A stretch of 10,591 bases of DNA from Pseudomonadota bacterium. GTDB taxonomy: Bacteria; Desulfobacterota; Desulfobacteria; Desulfobacterales; Desulfobacteraceae. The stretch covers positions 1-10,591 of the forward strand of contig JAHIVS010000406.1 in the NCBI GenBank assembly GCA_018816605.1. Direction: 5' to 3'. Made by a program: the position numbers and the translations under genes. Below, one piece after another: positions 1 to 5,248 of the stretch. Numbering within the stretch: position 1 is the stretch's first letter; every line of letters starts with the position of its first letter. Below the pieces are notes generated by a model. That model was given only the letters and a program-made list of their open reading frames with translations, was not told where the DNA came from and did no database searches.

Positions 1-360
1 ATGGATAGGGTATATGCAGCGACTAGCCAATCTGCCAATAAACTGGGGCAGATTAATGATATCAGTATGGGCGGATTGTCATATACATATATTGATGGTG
101 ACAGGGGTGATGAAAAATTAATAAAAAATTCTGAGGAAACTGTTTTTTTAATCAGTGCGGAGTGTGAGATGGTGCAACTTTCATCTGAAATAATTGAAGA
201 TTACAGAATCACCAATGTCCCCTCTTTCATTGGCATGAAGGTAAAAAAAAGACATGTCAAATTTAATGATTTGAGTTCAAAGCAGTTCGTTGAGTTATCC
301 TGTTTTTTGCAGGATAATATAGTGAAACCCTTAGAGAATGATACTATTGTATATGACTGA
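1..360 (+). CDS. PilZ-domain protein, probably 5'-truncated by the window
   Basis: PilZ domains bind cyclic di-GMP and usually tune exopolysaccharide synthesis or motility. The [D/N]xSxxG half of the ligand motif is visible as D20-I-S-M-G-G25, followed by a beta-rich stretch. The C terminus (VKFNDLSSKQFVELSCFLQDNI) matches the closing strand and helix of the fold. The other half, RxxxR, normally lies about 20 residues before DxSxxG and is not in the visible sequence. The ATG at base 1 may therefore be internal, with the true start upstream of the window. The gene overlaps the next start codon by 8 bases, which suggests translational coupling. The family assignment rests on motif recognition. 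Whether this copy binds c-di-GMP cannot be judged without the missing arginines. Confidence 0.62.
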   Translation: MDRVYAATSQSANKLGQINDISMGGLSYTYIDGDRGDEKLIKNSEETVFLISAECEMVQLSSEIIEDYRITNVPSFIGMKVKKRHVKFNDLSSKQFVELSCFLQDNIVKPLENDTIVYD

Positions 361-2041
361 ACCCCTCGTAAATTTATTGGTACCCGATGGACAGCACAAG
401 GTTGTGAAGGGTCTGACCGCCTCCATGCCGGATATTATCCTGAACGATCGGCAGATCTGTGATTTTGAGTTGCTGGTTACCGGTGTTTTTTCCCCCTTGA
501 AAGGCTTCATGACCCGGATCGATTGTGAGTCTGTCATGGACCGGATGCGCTTGTCTTCGGGTGAAATCTGGCCGGTTCCCATTTGTCTTGACATCGACGA
601 ACCCTTTGCCAAATCTCTGGAAACGGGTCAATCCGTGGCCCTGCGGGATCCAGAAGGATTCCCCTTAGGCGTCATGGCGGTTGAAGATCTCTGGCCTGTT
701 GACACAGAAAAAGAAGCCCTTGCCGTTTACGGGACCCTGGATCGGACACACCCGGGGGTGGATTATCTGTTCAGCCGGTCCGGCAAATATTATATTGGCG
801 GTACCATCCAGGCGCTTAACTTGCCGATCCATTCCGATTTCAGACAGATTCGCAGGACTCCCCGGGAGGTGAAAGAGGCTTTTTCCAAGCTCGGATGGAA
901 ACGGATTGTGGGATTTCAAACCCGGCAGCCCATTCACCGTCCCCAGTTTGAAATGACCATCCAGGCCATGAGAAGGGCAAAGGCCAATCTGCTGCTCCTG
1001 CCCATTGCCGGGGTTCTGCGGTCAGGGGATTTTGATCATTTCACCCGGATGAGATGTTACCAGAAAGTGGCGGCCCAGTATCCTCCTAATTCTTACATGC
1101 TCAACCTGCTGCCTCTGGCCATGCGCATGGCAGGTCCCAGGGATGCCGTCCTCCACCTGATTGTGGGAAAGAATTTCGGGTGTACCCATTTTGTGGTCGG
1201 TCACAATCATTCAAGCCCGGGCAAGGATGGCAATGGATCACTTTTCTACGATTTTGAGCAGGCGGCAGACCTGATCAAAAATGCAGCTGAAGAGATTGGA
1301 ATCACGGCAGTATCCTTTGAAGAAATGGTATACCTTCCCTTTGAAGATGAATTCCGGCTGGCCACACAAGTAAAATCTGATCAGGAAACGATTTCCTTTT
1401 CAAATGAGGATATCAGAAACCGGATCCGCCGGGGTAAAAATATCCCCAAATGGGCCAGTTTCCCAGCGGTTCTGGAAGAATTGGACCGGTCCTACCCGCC
1501 TCCTTCTAAACAGGGGCTTACCATATTTCTCACCGGCCTGTCAGGGGCTGGAAAATCCACCATTGCCAAGGTGCTTTATTCAAAGTTCATGGAAATCGGT
1601 ACCCGCCCGGTGAGTCTGCTGGATGGTGATATTGTCCGTCGAAATCTTTCATCTGAACTGAACTTTTCCAAGGAGCACCGGGATATCAACGTGAAGCGTA
1701 TCGGATTTGTGGCCTCTGAAATCACCAAAAATCGCGGTGTTGCCATCTGCGCCCCCATTGCCCCTTACGAAAGAACAAGAATGGGAATTCGTAAAACCAT
1801 TGAATCCCATGGCGGTTTTTTCGAAATCCATGTGGCCACCCCCATTGGCGAATGCGAAAAAAGAGATCGAAAAGGGATGTATGCCAAGGCCAGGGCAGGT
1901 CTACTGAAAGGGTTCACCGGCGTGGATGATCCTTATGAGACCCCGGAGAACCCGGAACTCAGTATCGACACCTCAAATATCACGCCCGAAGAGGCTGCCC
2001 AGGAAATTTTGCTGCTATTGAGCGAAAAAGGATTTGTATAA
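353..2041 (+). CDS. sat/cysC: Bifunctional sulfate adenylyltransferase / adenylylsulfate kinase
   Basis: The protein has about 562 residues counted from the ATG at 353; an in-frame ATG at 338 would add five. Neither start has a strong ribosome site, and 353 gives the more family-like N terminus MTEPLVNLLVPDG. Residues ~1-165 are the PUA-like ATP-sulfurylase N domain (GVFSPLKGFM), ~170-385 the sulfurylase catalytic domain and ~388-562 APS kinase. The kinase half looks complete: P-loop GLSGAGKST (395-403), LDGD (423-426), FSKEHRDINVKRIG and KARAGLLKGFTGVDDPYE. Such fusions make PAPS, the sulfuryl donor for sulfotransferases; dissimilatory sulfate reduction needs only APS. The sulfurylase half is odd: the usual QTRNPxHRxH reads QTRQPIHRPQ (189-198) and GRDHAGPG reads GHNHSSPG (283-290). 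PAPS supply for a sulfated surface polysaccharide is an inference; no sulfotransferase is in view. Confidence 0.92.
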   Translation: MTEPLVNLLVPDGQHKVVKGLTASMPDIILNDRQICDFELLVTGVFSPLKGFMTRIDCESVMDRMRLSSGEIWPVPICLDIDEPFAKSLETGQSVALRDPEGFPLGVMAVEDLWPVDTEKEALAVYGTLDRTHPGVDYLFSRSGKYYIGGTIQALNLPIHSDFRQIRRTPREVKEAFSKLGWKRIVGFQTRQPIHRPQFEMTIQAMRRAKANLLLLPIAGVLRSGDFDHFTRMRCYQKVAAQYPPNSYMLNLLPLAMRMAGPRDAVLHLIVGKNFGCTHFVVGHNHSSPGKDGNGSLFYDFEQAADLIKNAAEEIGITAVSFEEMVYLPFEDEFRLATQVKSDQETISFSNEDIRNRIRRGKNIPKWASFPAVLEELDRSYPPPSKQGLTIFLTGLSGAGKSTIAKVLYSKFMEIGTRPVSLLDGDIVRRNLSSELNFSKEHRDINVKRIGFVASEITKNRGVAICAPIAPYERTRMGIRKTIESHGGFFEIHVATPIGECEKRDRKGMYAKARAGLLKGFTGVDDPYETPENPELSIDTSNITPEEAAQEILLLLSEKGFV

Positions 2042-2613
2042 TGAGAAACTATTATGGAATATGGATCCTGGCTGCCGTGTGCACCTTGTCCCTTTGTTTT
2101 GCCGGTTGCGGCTCAAGCGTTGAGCCGGAAAAAAAAGAGGTTGTTATTCAGGTGAACAACAGCAAAATTTCCCTGGAAGAGTTTAACGATCTGATGAAGT
2201 TCGAAGCTTACGCGGATCCGGAGATGGATTTGACAGCAGAGACCCGGGATCAGTTCATTAATTATCTGGTTCGCAAGGAATTGTTGATCCAGGAAGCAGC
2301 CAAATTGAAACTGGACAGTAAAAAAGAGTTTGTCCACACCATTGAAACATACTGGGAAGCCACTCTGATTCGGAACCTTCTGGACTTAAAATCAGTTGAG
2401 CTGAAAAAAAAAGTGTTGATCACCGACGATGAGATCAAAGCCTATTATACGAACAACAAAGACGACTTCAGCCAGCCTTATGACGCGGTAAAGGAAAGTA
2501 TTAAAGAAAGTCTTGAATCCAAAAAACTGGCAGCTGAATTAGAGGCCTGGACCCTCGGGCTGAAAAAATCTGCTGATATCACCATTAATGATGCACTTAT
2601 TCGCAACCATTAA
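2041..2613 (+). CDS. SurA-N-like lipoprotein without a parvulin domain (EpsD-like)
   Basis: A protein of 190 residues. A hydrophobic signal segment (residues ~7-22) ends in a lipobox FAGC, with the lipidated Cys at position 23, so it should be anchored in the periplasm. Residues ~34-140 follow the N-terminal chaperone fold of SurA/PpiC-type peptidyl-prolyl isomerases: a beta strand with ISLEEFNDL, then INYLVRKELLIQEAAKLKL, then VLITDDEIKAYYTNNKDDF. In the usual family a parvulin domain follows at this point. Here the chain goes straight to the closing helix (AAELEAWTLGLKKSADITI), so it is probably a chaperone-like protein without isomerase activity. The start codon overlaps the sat/cysC stop in TAATG, a sign of coupling. 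Similar proteins occur in exopolysaccharide loci (EpsD family). A role in assembling the export machinery is inference. Confidence 0.78.
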   Translation: MRNYYGIWILAAVCTLSLCFAGCGSSVEPEKKEVVIQVNNSKISLEEFNDLMKFEAYADPEMDLTAETRDQFINYLVRKELLIQEAAKLKLDSKKEFVHTIETYWEATLIRNLLDLKSVELKKKVLITDDEIKAYYTNNKDDFSQPYDAVKESIKESLESKKLAAELEAWTLGLKKSADITINDALIRNH

Positions 2614-2625
2614 AAGAAGACTCCC

Positions 2626-3105
2626 ATGAATCCGAGAAAGAAAAAACCAACCGCAATCAAACGAAAACAGCGTTTTATAAATCCTGGTTTCCAGGCACGG
2701 TTTATCGTCACGTTTTGCCTCATCCTCATCCTTGGCGGCGGCATAACCATCGCCCTGACCCTGTTCAACACCCAGGACACCCTGACCTCATCTTTTACCA
2801 ACTCGAAATTGGTGATCCAGAACACCTCTCTTGCCATCATGCCTTCGGTCATTTACACAACCCTCATCACAACGGCCCTGATCGGCCTGGTGGTGATACT
2901 GGTGACCCTCCTGGTTTTCCATAAAATTGTAGGGCCCATATTTCGGTTTGAAAAGGATATTGAAAGGGTTACCCGAGGCGATCTCAAAAGCCGGATTACG
3001 ATTCGGAAAGGGGATCAGTTTCAGGAACTTGCCATGTCCTGGCAGAAAAAACGGATCTGCCGGAACCCTGTCGTGGGGATCATGCCTGACCGGTTGATTT
3101 TCTAA
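2626..3105 (+). CDS. Two-TM HAMP-domain membrane protein with an aberrant C terminus
   Basis: A protein of 159 residues. The N terminus is strongly basic (RKKKP...KRKQR). It is followed by a first membrane segment (~24-46, ARFIVTFCLILILGGGITIA), a short periplasmic loop and a second segment (~73-98). A HAMP linker then starts at HKIVGPIFRFEKDIERV, with its second helix at GDQFQELAMS. At that point a HAMP helix normally continues with a pattern like NxMTxxLxxxV. Here it turns into WQKKRICRNPVVGIMPDRLIF and stops. Another frame over the same bases reads LAEKTDL, which fits the expected helix better, so one or two small indels, or a deletion joining this gene to the next, are suspected. The start follows the lipoprotein by 12 bases with AGAAGA at 2615-2620. 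It has no visible kinase or methyl-accepting domain, and its role is unknown. Confidence 0.65.
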   Translation: MNPRKKKPTAIKRKQRFINPGFQARFIVTFCLILILGGGITIALTLFNTQDTLTSSFTNSKLVIQNTSLAIMPSVIYTTLITTALIGLVVILVTLLVFHKIVGPIFRFEKDIERVTRGDLKSRITIRKGDQFQELAMSWQKKRICRNPVVGIMPDRLIF

Positions 3106-3144
3106 CCCCTGACTTTCGGAGATCTTACTGTCTATTTTGAAAAG

Positions 3145-3623
3145 GTGCTGAATTCAAACACCATGACCGACGAAACCGTTGAGAAAACTTATGCGTTTTT
3201 TGAAGACACCGGGCAGTTTGAGGAATTTGTCGAGTTTTCATTTTATGCCAAGGGCAGGGGGATTGAATCTGCCGGGCTTGACCTTTGTGTGGCCAAGAGT
3301 CTCATCCGCACGGACCGGCTCGAGTTTGCCCGGTCCAAACTGATTCAGATCAATGTAAAAAAAGAGGATCCCCGTGCCTATGTGCTGCTGGCCCTCATTG
3401 CCCAAAAAGAGAAGGACTGGGAGGGGATGAAAAAGATGGCGGAACAGGCCCTGGTGTTTGCGCCCGGGTCGGCCCTATTGCATTATCTGCTGTCAAAGGT
3501 CTGTGAGGGGATGGGGTTGTTACCCGGGCAAGGGAATTGGCCCAAAAAGCGGTCCGGCTGGACCCGCTAAACCGAGAATACAAATATCAGGAAAGAAAAT
3601 TTGGAAAAATCAGATCCCTATAA
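3145..3623 (+). pseudogene. TPR-repeat protein, frameshifted (possibly also 5'-truncated)
   Basis: The open frame from GTG 3145 (alternative ATG 3163) to 3570 codes 141 residues with TPR-like helix pairs: FARSKLIQINVKKEDPRAYV and LIAQKEKDWEGMKKMAEQAL, then APGSALLHYLLSKVCEGMG. After CEGMG the frame gives a nonsense tail (LLPGQGNWPKKRSGWTR). The neighbouring frame continues the TPR perfectly with TRARELAQKAVRLDPLNREY and ends at TAA 3621-3623. One extra G in the GGGG run at 3513-3516 would join the two parts, so this is a single-base deletion or a sequencing error. The frame is also open upstream back to the stop at 3103-3105, and neither start has a convincing ribosome site. The piece may be the end of a longer protein, such as the TPR tail of a Wzy-type polymerase; that is an inference from its style only. 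Confidence 0.6.
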
Positions 3624-3702
3624 ACTGTCGTTGTTTGTGCTGGCCAATGCGGTTTTGTTCACGGTGATTATCGCCATTGCCTCGGCCAGAGAACCGGGGT
3701 AG
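3601..3702 (+). CDS. Putative very small single-span membrane protein (TTG start)
   Basis: An open frame of 33 codons starts at TTG 3601. AGGAAAG at 3589-3595 gives a good ribosome site with a 5-base gap. The product has a charged start (EKSDPYK), one hydrophobic stretch of about 20 residues (LSLFVLANAVLFTVIIAIAS) and a short polar end (AREPG). It overlaps the restored end of the TPR frame by 23 bases, the kind of overlap seen between coupled genes. It stops exactly where the flanking repeat begins (3703). I do not recognise a family. The evidence is the ribosome site, the clean membrane segment and the position. A chance open frame remains possible. Confidence 0.4.
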   Translation: MEKSDPYKLSLFVLANAVLFTVIIAIASAREPG

Positions 3703-3733
3703 TGGGGTCAGGCTTGGGTTGTTGGCTTATTGG
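3703..3733 (+). repeat. Dispersed repeat, single arm (left copy)
   Basis: It begins TGGGGTCAGGCTTGG and ends GGCTTATTGG. The first 15 bases are identical to the reverse complement of the right arm of the hairpin repeat at 4686-4739, and the ending GCTTATTGG also matches that arm. A short insertion (GTTGTTG) separates the two matching parts. Both copies are preceded by TAG. The element therefore brackets the toxin-antitoxin pair. Its resemblance to REP-like dispersed repeats is an inference. Confidence 0.7.
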
Positions 3734-3856
3734 ACCGCAATCTTATTTCATAAAAATTAAGATAGATTAAGAATTCATATAACTATGATACAGATTTTGT
3801 TCAGGAAATTTTGAAACAGATTCTTATCGCAACGGATAAAGTTTTTTCGATTTGTG

Positions 3857-3885
3857 TTGACAATAGCAATACGGTTTTGTATTGT
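3857..3885 (+). promoter_or_regulatory. Sigma70-type promoter of the toxin-antitoxin operon
   Basis: A perfect -35 hexamer TTGACA (3857-3862), a 17-base spacer and a -10 hexamer TATTGT (3880-3885, four of six consensus bases) lie about 40 bases ahead of the antitoxin ATG at 3925. The surrounding 190-base stretch between the repeat and the antitoxin is AT-rich and holds no convincing gene. The pair therefore appears to be transcribed from its own promoter and not by read-through from the upstream operon. Confidence 0.65.
3867..3884. promoter_or_regulatory. Candidate operator palindrome over the -10 element
   Basis: CAATAC (3867-3872) and GTATTG (3879-3884) form a perfect 6-bp inverted repeat with a 6-base gap. 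The right half covers nearly all of the -10 hexamer. Ribbon-helix-helix antitoxins of this class usually repress their own operon by binding a palindrome at the promoter, so this is the likely site for the antitoxin or the antitoxin-toxin complex. Binding is inferred from position and symmetry. Confidence 0.5.
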
Positions 3886-3924
3886 TTTTGTGTAGACGAC
3901 CTTTTTTTTACCGGAGATAGAATT

Positions 3925-4215
3925 ATGATGAATGAAAAGGCTGCTGCAGGTCGGCGCACATCCGCAATCAATCTTCGTGCTTTCCCTGCCCAGCGAGAAT
4001 TGATTGATCGTGCTTGCGCTGCGACACATAAAAAATTGACCGATTTTATACTTGAGGCTGCTTGCCGGGAAGCTGAGCATGTTTTGTGTGATCGGCGTTA
4101 TTTTGTGTTGGATGAAGATACATTTGATGCGTTCGAGGCTGCTTTGGATGTCCCATTAAGTGAAAATAAAGCAGTTCAAAGACTTCTGGCGGGTAAGGTA
4201 GAATGGGAAGATTAA
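3925..4215 (+). CDS. DUF1778 (TacA-type) ribbon-helix-helix antitoxin
   Basis: A protein of 96 residues from ATG 3925, chosen because GGAG at 3913-3916 sits 8 bases upstream. The longer open frame back to 3811 has no ribosome site and would run through the promoter. The N-terminal half is the DNA-binding ribbon-helix-helix: basic start GRRTSAINLRAF, then helices PAQRELIDRACAATHKKL and TDFILEAACREAEHVL. The C-terminal tail (FVLDEDTFDAFEAALDVPLSENKAV...LL) matches the toxin-wrapping region of DUF1778 antitoxins, which neutralise a GNAT-family toxin. The toxin gene overlaps its last 13 bases. It probably also represses the operon through the palindrome just upstream. The family call is confident. 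Confidence 0.88.
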   Translation: MMNEKAAAGRRTSAINLRAFPAQRELIDRACAATHKKLTDFILEAACREAEHVLCDRRYFVLDEDTFDAFEAALDVPLSENKAVQRLLAGKVEWED

Positions 4216-4676
4216 ATTCCCCGGTATCTTTGACGGCTGTTCACCAAACGGCTGGTTTTGATTGTGGGTTTGACTCGCTCAATGAATGGTTGACTCGTCG
4301 TGCCCTGAAAAATGAGCACGGTGTTTCGCGCACTTATGTGGTCTGTGACAGCAATCAGGTTGTTGGTTTCTACGCCATTTCCGCCGGGAGTATTGTCCGC
4401 AGAGAAGCTCCAGGGCTGATCAGAAGGAATATGCCTGATCCGATCCCAGCTTTGATTCTGGGGCGCCTGGCTGTAGACCATCGCTTTCAGGGGGTGGGCA
4501 TCGGGCAAGGGCTTCTCAAGGACGCGGTTTCACGATCGATTAGTGTTTCTGAACAGGTCGGCGCTCGAGTCCTTATTGTTCATGCACTCAACGATAAGGC
4601 TGAGGCCTTTTCCCTTAAGCATGGGTTTATAATGAATTTGCTGATACCCAACACATTACTCTTACCCCTAAAATAA
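4203..4676 (+). CDS. GNAT-family acetyltransferase toxin (TacT-type), catalytic Tyr replaced
   Basis: A protein of 157 residues that overlaps the antitoxin end by 13 bases, the normal layout of TacAT/AtaRT-type pairs. Toxins of this group acetylate the amino group of charged tRNAs and block translation. It has the family opening (FDCGFDSLNEWLTRRAL), a central sheet (TYVVCDSNQVVGFYAISAG) and the acetyl-CoA loop LGRLAVDHRFQGVGIGQGLL (residues 87-106), so cofactor binding looks intact. Where the family normally reads A-x-[FW]-Y-x-x-x-G-F with a catalytic tyrosine, this protein reads AFSLKHGF, with Ser137 (codon TCC at 4611-4613). The end PNTLLLPLK is family-like. It may therefore be a weakened or dead toxin kept with its antitoxin. 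The family is clear; the loss of activity is inferred. Confidence 0.87.
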   Translation: MGRLNSPVSLTAVHQTAGFDCGFDSLNEWLTRRALKNEHGVSRTYVVCDSNQVVGFYAISAGSIVRREAPGLIRRNMPDPIPALILGRLAVDHRFQGVGIGQGLLKDAVSRSISVSEQVGARVLIVHALNDKAEAFSLKHGFIMNLLIPNTLLLPLK

Positions 4677-4685
4677 GATGGTTAG

Positions 4686-4739
4686 TGGGGTCAGGTTTGG
4701 ATTATTGGGAAACAAGCCAATAAGCCAAGCCTGACCCCA
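4686..4739. repeat. Hairpin repeat (23-bp inverted arms, 8-base loop)
   Basis: The left arm (4686-4708) starts TGGGGTCAGGTTTGG. The right arm (4717-4739) ends AGCCTGACCCCA. The arms pair at 21 of 23 positions around the loop GAAACAAG. The sequence is a second copy of the repeat at 3703-3733, here as a full palindrome. It lies 9 bases after the toxin stop, so it could also serve as a bidirectional transcription stop, although no U-run follows. REP-type elements moved by Y1 (RAYT) transposases look like this; no such transposase is in the window. Confidence 0.82.
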
Positions 4740-4752
4740 TGAAGAAGTGAGT

Positions 4753-5097
4753 ATGACAAAAAAAATCCAAGCCCTCATCAAAAAAGGTGAATCCGAATGT
4801 CTGGAGTTTAAAACTTCATTTGGAAAAGAGACCTTGGCGCCCCGGAGCCTGTTTTTGCAATAATTGCAGGTTATTTTAAAGTCACATTGTTTCCCGTCGG
4901 AGGAATCTCCAGTGGCGGAGTAAGTGATTTACTGGAGTTTCTCAAAGCCAATCCCGGGAAAAAATCCAGAAGGTTTGAAGTTGACCCAAAGAACATTGGA
5001 ACGAGGGTTAAAACAACTCAGGGAGCAGGAAAAAATTGAATTCCGGGGTGCCTCAAAAACCGGAGGGTATTATCTGACGGATAAACATCAAATATAA
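4753..5097 (+). pseudogene. Remnant of an AlbA_2 (Schlafen-type) DNA-binding ATPase-like protein
   Basis: The start is clear: ATG 4753 and IQALIKKGESECLEFKTSFGKE, the typical opening of AlbA_2 domains, which in full-length genes precede a helicase/ATPase-like region and a winged helix. The frame then breaks. From about 4839 a second frame reads PEPVFAIIAGYFKVTLFP...GGVSDLLEFLKANPGKK, typical of the region before the C-terminal winged helix. After an A-run near 4959-4964 a third frame reads NPEGLKLTQRTLERGLKQL and GGYYLTDKHQI, ending at TAA 5095-5097. The middle of the gene, probably several hundred codons, is missing between the first two parts, and at least one more frameshift follows. It is not functional. 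Such genes often travel in accessory regions, which fits the toxin-antitoxin pair and hairpin repeat just upstream. Confidence 0.72.
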
Positions 5098-5122
5098 AAG
5101 CCTGGCAAAGGGCAAAGTATAA

Positions 5123-5248
5123 AGGGAGAGTGTAAAAAAAACCAGTATCCCGGACCTCTGGGACGGACATACCGCCGGAAGAATTGTGGATCTGATCGAA
5201 AAAATGGGTGTTGATAGGAAATTAGCAAAGGGGGAGAACCAAAGATGA
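5123..5248 (+). pseudogene. wecB: 3' remnant of a probable UDP-GlcNAc 2-epimerase gene
   Basis: The open frame from 5123 to TGA 5246-5248 gives about 41 residues with TSIPDLWDGHTAGRIVDLIEKMGVD. This resembles the last helix of UDP-N-acetylglucosamine 2-epimerases, which usually reads WDGxAAERIV or GDGxAAxRIV. No start codon or other part of the enzyme is present; a stop lies at 5120-5122 and the upstream sequence belongs to the AlbA_2 remnant. The TGA overlaps the next gene's ATG as ATGA, so the two were once coupled in an operon. The full enzyme would make UDP-ManNAc. Only ~25 residues carry the signal, so the family call is moderate. Confidence 0.55.

Noticed and set aside
3766..3924. In-frame stretch upstream of the antitoxin start (YDTDFVQEILKQILIATDKV) resembling the opening of a HepT/DUF86-type protein
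   Set aside because: Only about 20 residues look protein-like, there is no ribosome site, and the rest overlaps the promoter. Too weak to call a remnant.
3811..3924. Longer antitoxin starting at 3811
   Set aside because: The extra 38 residues are not like the family, there is no ribosome site, and the segment contains the promoter and palindrome.
4641..4735. Alternative frame at the toxin end (EFADTQHITLTPKIRW) suggesting a frameshift
   Set aside because: The unshifted end PNTLLLPLK already matches how GNAT toxins close, so a frameshift is not needed.
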